The translations under genes were made by a program, and so were the position numbers. A DNA stretch of 12,912 nt from an uncultured Eubacteriales bacterium. Its GTDB lineage: Bacteria; Bacillota; Clostridia; Oscillospirales; Oscillospiraceae. The DNA lies in contig CABSFY010000068.1 of assembly GCA_902477055.1 (NCBI GenBank), positions 1 through 12,912 on the forward strand, written 5' to 3'. The notes beneath the pieces are model-generated. The model saw only the letters and a program-made list of their open reading frames with translations. It was not told the origin of the DNA and searched no databases. This document shows, one piece after another, positions 7,994-11,672 of the stretch (the stretch's first letter is position 1; every line of letters begins with the position of its first letter).

Positions 7994-8135
7994 GGGGCGT
8001 ACGGACTCGAACCGCCGGCAACGTCGCCGCTCCCTTCGCGCCCCATATGTTGCCGGATTTTCACCGGCACGGATTGTTCCATCCCAGACGCTCGGCCGTC
8101 TCGCAGCTCGCAAAAGCGCCATCCGTCGTGGGGCG
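7994..8135 (-). ncRNA. Structured noncoding element with T-arm-like sequence and mutually exclusive pairings
   Basis: On the minus strand, CGCCCCA (8135-8129) can pair with TGGGGCG (8045-8039). These enclose ACGGAT/ATCCGT (8126-8121 with 8074-8069), a hairpin AGACG/CGTCT (8086-8101) and a hairpin CCGG-type stem with a 7-base loop (8051-8069). The same GGGGCG (8044-8039) can instead pair with CGCCCC at 7999-7994, which is followed by TTTTGATC, and GTTGCCGG/CCGGCAAC (8015-8022 with 8049-8056) competes with the 8051-8069 hairpin. Just before the 3' end lies GGTTCGAGTCC (8004-8014 region), a classic tRNA T-arm sequence. No full cloverleaf can be drawn. It could be a decayed tRNA, a tRNA-like structure or an attenuator ahead of the holin gene. 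Confidence 0.4.
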
Positions 8136-8157
8136 TATAAGAAAGGAGGCTCTGCAA

Positions 8158-8220
8158 CCCGCACACCGGATTCGAACCGGTCGCCCTTCGGCTCTGCCAA
8201 AGCCGCACCACTGCTGCGGG
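8158..8220 (-). tRNA. tRNA-like element, 63 nt, D-arm reduced (possible Ala-GGC anticodon)
   Basis: On the minus strand, CCCGCA (8220-8215) pairs with TGCGGG (8163-8158) as a 6-bp acceptor. GCA-GTGG-TGC could form a minimal D-arm that keeps an AGTGGT-like core. CGGCT-TTGGCAG-AGCCG is a perfect 5-bp anticodon stem with a 7-base loop and U at position 33, which places GGC in the anticodon position. ACCGG-TTCGAAT-CCGGT is a perfect T-arm with all invariant bases. The whole is about 10 bases shorter than a normal tRNA, the loss falling in the D-arm, and no CCA is encoded (TTGC follows). It may be a shrunken functional tRNA, a tRNA mimic or a decayed gene. The Ala-specific G3-U70 pair is absent. 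Confidence 0.45.
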
Positions 8221-8282
8221 AGGTTATATTATTTTTTCGCCGTCCTCTTTCCAAGACCCTGCCGCCTGTTTTTCTCATACCC

Positions 8283-8612
8283 CTAATACCGGATGCTTGC
8301 GATTTCGTCCAACGTGCAGGTGAACGTTTTGTACCCAACCGGGCAGTCTACTCTGGCTTCTACGAACCATTGCTTCCACACGCCCTGCGGCTCGAAGATT
8401 TTTGTCACCGTGCCGCCAATCGGGGCATCCATTTCAACAACATAGTCCCCGACCAACGGCATCAGTTTCACGGCCCCGTTTACGATTTTCAGCCTCGGCG
8501 GTTCCCCCGCGCGTATCCATTCCGGCGGCTCACGTTCCGCATACAGCGCAAGAAACAGTTCCCGTCGCTCGGCCTCCGTCAGCTTTGCCAAGTCCTGCGC
8601 GAGTATCTCCAT
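8283..8612 (-). CDS. Unknown phage protein, 109 aa
   Basis: The ATG at 8612 is favoured because AAGGGG lies 8-9 bases upstream. A GTG two codons earlier (8618) is almost on top of that site. Residues 1-30 are predicted to form a charged helix (MEILAQDLAKLTEAERRELFLALYAE). The rest looks like a compact beta-rich domain (RLKIVNGAVKLMPLVGDYVV, then GTVTKIFEPQGVWKQWFVEARVD). I do not recognise the family. It has no membrane segment and no catalytic signature. It sits alone between a noncoding region and the tRNA-like elements, upstream of the lysis genes on the same strand, so it may be co-transcribed with them. Confidence 0.6.
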   Translation of the reverse strand: MEILAQDLAKLTEAERRELFLALYAEREPPEWIRAGEPPRLKIVNGAVKLMPLVGDYVVEMDAPIGGTVTKIFEPQGVWKQWFVEARVDCPVGYKTFTCTLDEIASIRY

Positions 8613-8618
8613 ATTCAC

Positions 8619-9061
8619 ACCCCTTCTTCATGTTTTCATCGGCAGGGGAGGGATAGTGCAGGATGGGGATGTGGCATATCTCTATACCCGAACGCAGAAC
8701 GCACCCCCTGTTTTTCCGCTACCCCCCCTCCATCGGGATCGGAACGCAGCCGCAGCAGCCAACCAGCCGCCCCAGCCCCGCAGCGCAACGCCATAATTGC
8801 CCCGCAGTCCACCAGCGCAGCCCCTCCGGCTATTGCCTTTGCCCCGCGCACACCGCAACCATCATTTTGCAAGCAATCCTGCACAACAATCATCCAACGC
8901 AACAAAAATATAATTTTGTGCCGTTCAAGAGCCAAAAATGGATGCAGAACGCCCGCGAATGCTGTCAATCTGCAACATTTCCGCAAGTTCTCCTGCAATT
9001 TGCAATTGTGTCCACGTCCGGCGCACATTGCGCGTTTTAATGTTCGCGCGCGCGAATCAAA
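8619..9061. other. Noncoding stretch, 443 bp
   Basis: No open frame here has both a binding site and protein-like composition. The minus strand is G-rich (a run of eight C on the plus strand near 8721-8730). The section 8890-9060 is AT-richer and holds a promoter candidate at 8907-8935. TTCGCGCGCGCGAA at 9043-9056 is a perfect 14-bp palindrome just beyond the stop of the small terminase-like gene, without a T-run. Nothing else could be assigned. Confidence 0.5.
8907..8935 (-). promoter_or_regulatory. Possible sigma-A promoter for the leftward lysis/head genes
   Basis: Read on the minus strand, TTGGCT (8935-8930) and TATATT (8912-8907) are separated by exactly 17 bases. They match the consensus hexamers at 4 and 5 of 6 positions. 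The predicted start is near 8900, about 290 bases before the first downstream gene. The -10 lies inside the inverted repeat ACAAAA/TTTTGT (8902-8919), which could be an operator. Confidence 0.4.
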
Positions 9062-9556
9062 TTAACCGAACGGATTCTCCACGCCTCCGAAGTCGCCGAC
9101 CAACTTCACGGAGATTTCGCCGGAGGAGGCCTGCTCGACCTTTTCCACGAGCGCGCAGCCGTCGAAGTTCTGCTTCTGGTTGAACAGCGCTTTTCCGGAA
9201 CAATTGCCGCTCCAGCCGGGAGCGGTGCTATACTGACCGCGAATATAGGTGGCCAAACGCCGCAACTCCTCCGCCGCCTCTCCATATTTTGCAGCCTCCT
9301 GCTCCAACGTCATCGCAAGGCAGCCTTTCCCTTTTGCAGCCTCCGTCACAATGCCCGAATCCGCATTGCTGTCGCCTGTGGTCTTGCCGCCCTTGCCGCC
9401 GTACTTGATGATCGCGGAGATAGCCGCATCAGTCTCTCCGATCCAGCCGCAGAAGTGCCAGAAATCGGGCCGTTTGATCTGCCCCGCCTCGCAAAGCTGC
9501 TTGTAATCCTTGCAAGCCTGAACGAGCTGCTTTTCAGAAATCCGCAGCAGCGCCAT
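9062..9556 (-). CDS. Putative terminase small subunit, 164 aa
   Basis: The start is the ATG at 9556 with GAGGGGTG about 8 bases upstream. Small terminases recognise the phage packaging site and hand DNA to the large subunit. Residues about 5-52 (ISEKQLVQACKDYKQLCEAG, then IKRPDFWHFCGWIGETDAAISAII) look like a DNA-binding helical N-terminus. A Gly/Thr/Asn-rich spacer and a helix (LEQEAAKYGEAAEELRRLATYIR) follow. The C-terminus, KALFNQKQNFDG, then VEKVEQASSGEISVKLVGDF and NPFG, has the form of Clostridia phage small terminases, which typically end in a lysine- and glutamine-rich helix, a beta strand and an acidic tip. No large terminase follows it in this window, which weakens the call. Confidence 0.45.
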   Translation of the reverse strand: MALLRISEKQLVQACKDYKQLCEAGQIKRPDFWHFCGWIGETDAAISAIIKYGGKGGKTTGDSNADSGIVTEAAKGKGCLAMTLEQEAAKYGEAAEELRRLATYIRGQYSTAPGWSGNCSGKALFNQKQNFDGCALVEKVEQASSGEISVKLVGDFGGVENPFG

Positions 9557-9580
9557 GAAAAATCACCCCTCACACCGTCG

Positions 9581-9636
9581 GTTTTGATATAGGACGAGAA
9601 AATAAATGCATTTATTTTCTCGTCTTATATCAAAAC
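9581..9636. repeat. 56-bp near-perfect palindrome (28-bp arms)
   Basis: Each base from 9581 to 9608 pairs with its mirror base from 9609 to 9636, except 9592/9625, which is G opposite T. The centre is ATGCAT, so there is no built-in loop. Each arm carries GACGAG followed by an A-rich run. It lies in the 5' leader of the leftward gene that starts at 9556. Possible roles are an operator for a dimeric regulator, a cruciform-forming recognition or replication site, or a very stable leader hairpin. No U-tract follows on either strand. Confidence 0.9.
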
Positions 9637-9649
9637 TAAGCCTGTTAAT

Positions 9650-9677
9650 ATGATACCAAATCCTCGCCGAAAGTAAA
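9650..9677 (-). promoter_or_regulatory. Possible promoter of the small terminase-like gene
   Basis: On the minus strand, TTTACT (9677-9672) and TATCAT (9655-9650) are spaced by 16 bases. The match is moderate (4/6 and 5/6). A start near 9643 would put the whole 56-bp palindrome in the 5' untranslated leader. The terminator at 9696-9746 lies just upstream and would shield it from readthrough. Confidence 0.35.
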
Positions 9678-9695
9678 TAGCACGTAACATAAAAA

Positions 9696-9746
9696 CGATA
9701 TAAAGAAAACCCCCGTCAAGCCTTGGTATTACAGGGCTGACGAGGG
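9696..9746 (-). terminator. Leftward rho-independent terminator
   Basis: On the minus strand, CCCTCGTCAGCC (from 9746) pairs with GGCTTGACGGGGG (to 9710). There is one bulged base and one G-U pair, and TTTTCTTTATAT follows. It would stop leftward transcription arriving from the regulatory region before it enters the small terminase-like gene. No clear promoter for such a transcript was found between 9750 and 9840. Confidence 0.6.
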
Positions 9747-9860
9747 ATTGAATTTTGCAACAAATTGCATAGATTCCCTCGTTATAGCACAGTGTGCATC
9801 AACGTAACGAGGGAATTCAAAAAATTATGAAAAAGGGCTTGACATACTCTGACGAGTATG
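9738..9860. promoter_or_regulatory. Operator-like repeat cluster (TRACGAG) before the rightward operon
   Basis: TGACGAG occurs at 9738-9744 and 9850-9856, and TAACGAG at 9805-9811 and, inverted, 9778-9784. The middle pair forms the perfect 12-bp inverted repeat ATTCCCTCGTTA / TAACGAGGGAAT (9773-9784 and 9805-9816). Between them lies GCACA-G-TGTGC. The last copy is inside CATACTC-TGAC-GAGTATG (9843-9849 and 9854-9860), which fills the spacer of the promoter. This looks like a multi-site repressor-binding region. Confidence 0.55.
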
Positions 9861-9867
9861 CTATGAT
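9839..9867 (+). promoter_or_regulatory. Strong sigma-A promoter with operator in the spacer
   Basis: TTGACA (9839-9844), a 17-base spacer and TATGAT (9862-9867) are close to a perfect consensus. The spacer holds a 7-bp inverted repeat with a 4-base centre (9843-9860), where a bound dimer would block RNA polymerase. The predicted transcript starts near 9874, at GCAAGGGGC. It is the only clear rightward promoter seen ahead of the genes at 9921-11571. Confidence 0.85.
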
Positions 9868-9920
9868 AAGCGTGCAAGGGGCGAGGCGGTCAGCTACACC
9901 ACCGAATAGGGGGTGAGCAA

Positions 9921-10004
9921 ATGCCGATTACACTGACATTCCATATCTTCGGATACACGGTAACAATCAGGGTAAAAAGCAGAAACCGCCACTCTAGCCA
10001 GTGA
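9921..10004 (+). CDS. Small peptide gene, 27 aa, candidate type I toxin
   Basis: The ATG at 9921 has GGGGGTG 5 bases upstream and lies about 47 bases after the predicted start of the strong promoter at 9839. The peptide begins MPITLTFHIFGYTVTIRV and ends in a basic, His/Ser-rich tail (KSRNRHSSQ). The first 18 residues are hydrophobic with an alternating pattern, and the last 9 carry the positive charge. The codons for NRH lie in the left arm of the hairpin at 9981-10012, and the stop codon lies at the base of the inner stem. A strong promoter, a tiny hydrophobic-basic peptide and an antisense RNA from a facing promoter are the layout of Firmicutes type I toxin loci (fst and txpA type). I cannot place the peptide in a named family. 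Confidence 0.6.
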   Translation: MPITLTFHIFGYTVTIRVKSRNRHSSQ

Positions 10005-10076
10005 CGGTTTCTTGACAAAGTAAAAGAACCAACCACGCAGAGCTGACCGCCTAGAAAGGAGGTATAAGCCCCTTGC
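9974..10076 (-). ncRNA. Predicted antisense RNA, about 100 nt (antitoxin-like)
   Basis: The RNA is bounded by the promoter at 10083-10111 (predicted start 10076) and the terminator at 9981-10012 with its T5 tail at 9978-9974. It is fully complementary to the last part of the peptide gene and to the leader segment 10013-10076, including the ribosome binding site at 10055-10062. Its first nine bases, GCAAGGGGC, and a later GGCGGTCAGCT are identical to the 5' end of the rightward RNA. It could therefore also mimic that 5' end in pairing with the 10041-10076 region. No open frame of note is present in it. Confidence 0.6.
9981..10012 (-). terminator. Hairpin terminator of the antisense RNA, inside the peptide gene
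   Basis: AGAAACCG (9981-9988) pairs with CGGTTTCT (10005-10012), and CACT (9990-9993) with AGTG (10000-10003), with a CTAGCC loop. On the minus strand the stem is followed after two bases by TTTTT (9978-9974), a good intrinsic terminator. On the plus strand only TTTCTTGAC is present, so rightward transcripts may partly read through to the downstream operon. Confidence 0.75.
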
Positions 10077-10132
10077 CTTCGTATTATAACCCGAAAGGAG
10101 CGAAAAGTCAATCGAAAACACAGAAAAAGTGA
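10073..10132 (+). CDS. Possible 19-codon leader peptide with TTG start, coupled to the next gene
   Basis: TTG at 10073 lies 10 bases after a perfect AAAGGAGG (10055-10062). It opens a frame encoding (M)PSYYNPKGAKSQSKTQKK that stops at TGA 10130-10132. The stop overlaps the GTG start of the following gene as GTGA, a standard coupling arrangement, and that gene has no good binding site of its own. Translation of this leader may therefore set expression of the next gene. The start codon is sequestered in the leader fold described at 9874-10076. The peptide could also be incidental. Confidence 0.35.
   Translation: MPSYYNPKGAKSQSKTQKK
10083..10111 (-). promoter_or_regulatory. Strong antisense promoter facing the 9839 promoter
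   Basis: On the minus strand, TTGACT (10111-10106), exactly 17 bases and TATAAT (10088-10083) make a nearly perfect sigma-A promoter. Its predicted start at about 10076 falls on GCAAGGGGC, the same nine bases with which the opposing transcript is predicted to begin. Confidence 0.8.
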
Positions 10133-10314
10133 AGCGCAAGACGCACACCAGCACAGAGGTCAAGCGTAGATACAACGCAAAAACTTACACAAGGATTGCA
10201 CTTGATGTCAGAAACGAAACCGCGACTGCGTACAAGGCGAAATGCGACAAACTCGGAATGCCGTACAGCGCACCGCTACACAAAGCAATCAAAGAATTTC
10301 TTGCAGAAGAATAA
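10129..10314 (+). CDS. Small ribbon-helix-helix-like DNA-binding protein, 61 aa
   Basis: A GTG at 10129 is the first plausible start, because an in-frame TAA at 10087 blocks anything far upstream. It overlaps the stop of the leader peptide as GTGA. AAAGGAG at 10094-10100 is rather far away, so coupling is likely. The sequence KRKTHTSTEVKRRYNAKTYT, then RIALDVRNETATAYKAKCDK and PLHKAIKEFLAEE, matches a common group of short mobile-element proteins. They have a basic N-terminus with a TSTxVKxRYNxKTY motif, one strand and two helices in the Arc/MetJ style. Such proteins usually bind DNA as dimers and often regulate their own operon. It could recognise the repeats at 9738-9860, which is inference. 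Confidence 0.6.
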   Translation: MKRKTHTSTEVKRRYNAKTYTRIALDVRNETATAYKAKCDKLGMPYSAPLHKAIKEFLAEE

Positions 10315-10318
10315 CAAC

Positions 10319-10357
10319 GGCGACCGCTTCCACCCTTCCACAAGCGAAGCGACCGCC
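10319..10357 (+). other. Imperfect hairpin in the gap before the J-domain gene
   Basis: GGCGACCGCTTC (10319-10330) and GAAGCGACCGCC (10346-10357) pair over 10 of 12 positions, with two central mismatches. No T-run follows, so it is not a convincing terminator. It may stabilise or separate the messages of the flanking genes. Confidence 0.35.
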
Positions 10358-10398
10358 GCCCACATCCACAACAAAATCATCATGGAGGTATTGCTATT

Positions 10399-10881
10399 AT
10401 GGCAAACTATTTTGAAAATGTCAAGACCTTGAACGATCTGAAAGCGGAATACCGCCGCCTCGCAATGGCGAATCACCCAGACCTCGGCGGCAGCACCGCC
10501 GTCATGCAGGAGATCAACGCCGCATATGACCGGCTGTTTGCCGTGCTGAAGGACGCGCACAACGCTGCCGCTGACGAAGAGCATCAGACCAACGAGATGC
10601 CGCACGAATTCCGCGACATCATCACCGCGCTGCTCCGCATGGACGGCCTGAAGATCGAGCTTTGCGGCTGCTGGCTCTGGATCACCGGCAACACCCGCGC
10701 CCACAAGGACGAATTAAAGGCGCTCGGCTGCCATTGGTCGCAGCAGAAAGCCGCGTGGAACTGGCACCACCGCGACCCCGGTGCGAGATGGTACCGCGGC
10801 AAGCGCACCATGCAGGAGATCCGCCGGAAGTACGGCACAATCGGCTTCGCGAACACCGATTCCGCCGTTGCAGTGGTTTGA
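10399..10881 (+). CDS. J-domain (DnaJ-like) protein of phage/mobile-element type, 160 aa
   Basis: The ATG at 10399 follows GGAGG by about 11 bases. Residues about 8-50 are a short J-domain: LNDLKAEYRRLAMANHPDLGGS with the HPD motif at 26-28, then MQEINAAYDRLFAVL. J-domains stimulate the ATPase of Hsp70 (DnaK), so the protein may recruit host chaperone to phage replication or assembly. A linker (about 55-70) leads to a second domain, LKIELCGCWLWITGNTRAHKDEL, then LGCHWSQQKAAWNWHH (about 84-124). This WLW-GNT-WS-K-AWxW pattern recurs in small phage and plasmid proteins of unknown function. The zinc-finger and substrate domains of classic DnaJ are missing. The stop codon lies in the loop of a hairpin (10867-10892). 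Confidence 0.75.
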   Translation: MANYFENVKTLNDLKAEYRRLAMANHPDLGGSTAVMQEINAAYDRLFAVLKDAHNAAADEEHQTNEMPHEFRDIITALLRMDGLKIELCGCWLWITGNTRAHKDELKALGCHWSQQKAAWNWHHRDPGARWYRGKRTMQEIRRKYGTIGFANTDSAVAVV

Positions 10882-10892
10882 CCCACTGCAAC
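10867..10892 (+). promoter_or_regulatory. 10-bp hairpin spanning the stop codon, just before the next binding site
   Basis: GTTGCAGTGG (10867-10876) pairs perfectly with CCACTGCAAC (10883-10892) around TTTGAC, which contains the TGA stop of the J-domain gene. The AAAGGAGG of the next gene begins three bases later. There is no U-tract. It may be an mRNA-processing or stability element, or a hairpin opened by ribosomes finishing the upstream gene. Confidence 0.55.
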
Positions 10893-10910
10893 GGAAAGGA
10901 GGATAACGCC

Positions 10911-11147
10911 ATGATCACGAACGGAACTGCCCTGAACGTCCAAATGCGCCGAATCGACCTGCTTGATGCAATCCTCGCGATTGATTCCGTCATTGTCGAT
11001 TTCAAGCGCGAAATCAAAAACCCCGAAACCACCCCCACGCGCCGCGAGATTTGCCAATCATCCGTTGATCGCCGCTGGGAGCCGCTGCGGCAGCTTCTCC
11101 GTCAGCAGCTCGACACCGCCGATGCGGAGGGCGAAGCCGATGTTTGA
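10911..11147 (+). CDS. Unknown small protein, 78 aa
   Basis: The ATG at 10911 is preceded by AAAGGAGG with an 8-base gap. The frame is open much further upstream, but that part overlaps the J-domain gene and does not look like protein. The product is mostly helical and charged (MRRIDLLDAILAIDSVIVDF, then KREIKNPETTPTRREICQSS and RWEPLRQLLRQQLDTADAEG). No family is recognised. It overlaps the following gene by 8 bases and is clearly part of the rightward operon, so a small accessory or regulatory role is plausible. Confidence 0.65.
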   Translation: MITNGTALNVQMRRIDLLDAILAIDSVIVDFKREIKNPETTPTRREICQSSVDRRWEPLRQLLRQQLDTADAEGEADV

Positions 11148-11571
11148 ACGCCGCCGAGAAGAAGAGCTGCGGGTCTGGGCTTACTTGCTCAGCCCCGCAG
11201 CCATCCACACAATGGACAGCTTGCAGCACTACGGCAAAAGCGCCGCCCGTGCCATTGCCGACGCGAAAGCCATGATCGCCAAACTCGAAGCCTATCAGAT
11301 GCAGCTTTATGACCGCGCCCAGCAAATCGCCGCCGCTCCCTGGCACACCGAATTGCTTCTGCAGCGGGAACGTCGCTTCGACACCATCCGCTATTATCTG
11401 GATATTCGCCGCGTCTACGATGCCCCCGGCATTGACCCCGAAACGCTGGAGCGCACCACCTACCCCGGCAAGGAACGCAGCAAGGCATTGAAGGCCTACC
11501 GTGACTACATCAAGACGCATCCCGGCATCGTCGCGAATATGGACATAGAGCGCCGCCAATGGGAACGGTAG
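11140..11571 (+). CDS. Unknown helical protein, 143 aa
   Basis: The ATG at 11140 lies within the end of the previous gene, with GGAGG about 9 bases upstream. The protein is almost wholly alpha-helical: SLQHYGKSAARAIADAKAMI, KLEAYQMQLYDRAQQIAAAP, then LLLQRERRFDTIRYYLDIRR. A basic segment (PGKERSKALKAYRDYIKTHP) follows. It contains a Tyr- and Arg-rich pattern but no catalytic motif. It is the last gene of the rightward operon and is followed by a strong terminator hairpin. The family is not recognised. Confidence 0.65.
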   Translation: MFERRREEELRVWAYLLSPAAIHTMDSLQHYGKSAARAIADAKAMIAKLEAYQMQLYDRAQQIAAAPWHTELLLQRERRFDTIRYYLDIRRVYDAPGIDPETLERTTYPGKERSKALKAYRDYIKTHPGIVANMDIERRQWER

Positions 11572-11635
11572 CAAATTACCCCAACCGCCGCCAAACGCAC
11601 GGCAGAGCGTAAAGCTCGGCGTTAAAACGCAACAA

Positions 11636-11665
11636 AATCGCACGGAGTGCATTCTCCGTGCGATT
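11636..11665. terminator. Bidirectional terminator between convergent operons
   Basis: AATCGCACGGAG (11636-11647) and CTCCGTGCGATT (11654-11665) form a perfect 12-bp stem with a TGCATT loop. On the minus strand it runs on into TTTTGTTGCGTTTT, a good terminator for the resolvase operon. On the plus strand CGTGCGTTTATT follows, which is weaker. Confidence 0.75.
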
Positions 11666-11672
11666 CGTGCGT

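Larger units (their letters stand above)
9874..10076 (+). ncRNA. Folded leader of the rightward transcript (5' end pairs with the region before the next gene)
   Basis: GCAAGGGGC (9874-9882) is complementary to GCCCCTTGC (10068-10076), and GGCGGTCAGCT (9885-9895) to AGCTGACCGCC (10041-10051). A transcript that reads through would close into a 203-nt structure whose ends are its own 5' end and the next translation start. Only GA lies between the two left arms. On the right, 16 bases including the ribosome binding site AAAGGAGG (10055-10062) bulge out. A TTG start codon (10073) is buried in the outer stem. Such 5'-3' folding is known from type I toxin mRNAs; applying it here is inference. Confidence 0.6.

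Noticed and set aside
8039..8135. Cobalamin riboswitch, suggested by GGTGAAAATCC in a CCGG stem
   Set aside because: The conserved B12-box and the CCCGC-ACTGT segment are absent, and the gene downstream is a holin rather than a cobalamin gene.
7994..8220. tmRNA, suggested by two T-arm-like parts and a missing D-arm
   Set aside because: There is no matching 5' GGGGC acceptor strand at the right distance, no tag-peptide frame ending in ALA-ALA and no pseudoknot series. The stretch is also too short.
8909..8914. Plus-strand TATAAT as a rightward promoter
   Set aside because: No acceptable -35 box lies 16-18 bases upstream and no plus-strand gene follows. The overlapping minus-strand promoter fits better.
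8636..9028. Minus-strand open frame of 130 codons in the gap after the small terminase-like gene
   Set aside because: It has no ribosome binding site, is low in charged residues and rich in Cys, Gly and Trp, and runs through the promoter candidate. I treat the region as noncoding.
7356..9065. Plus-strand open frame of 569 codons over the endolysin, tRNA-like block and noncoding region
   Set aside because: It crosses several unrelated features and has no binding site. Its composition changes along its length as expected of antisense and noncoding DNA.
9890..10175. Minus-strand open frames of 73 and 93 codons over the toxin-like locus
   Set aside because: They lie across the antisense promoter and terminator, lack binding sites, and cover the two strong promoters and the structured leader.
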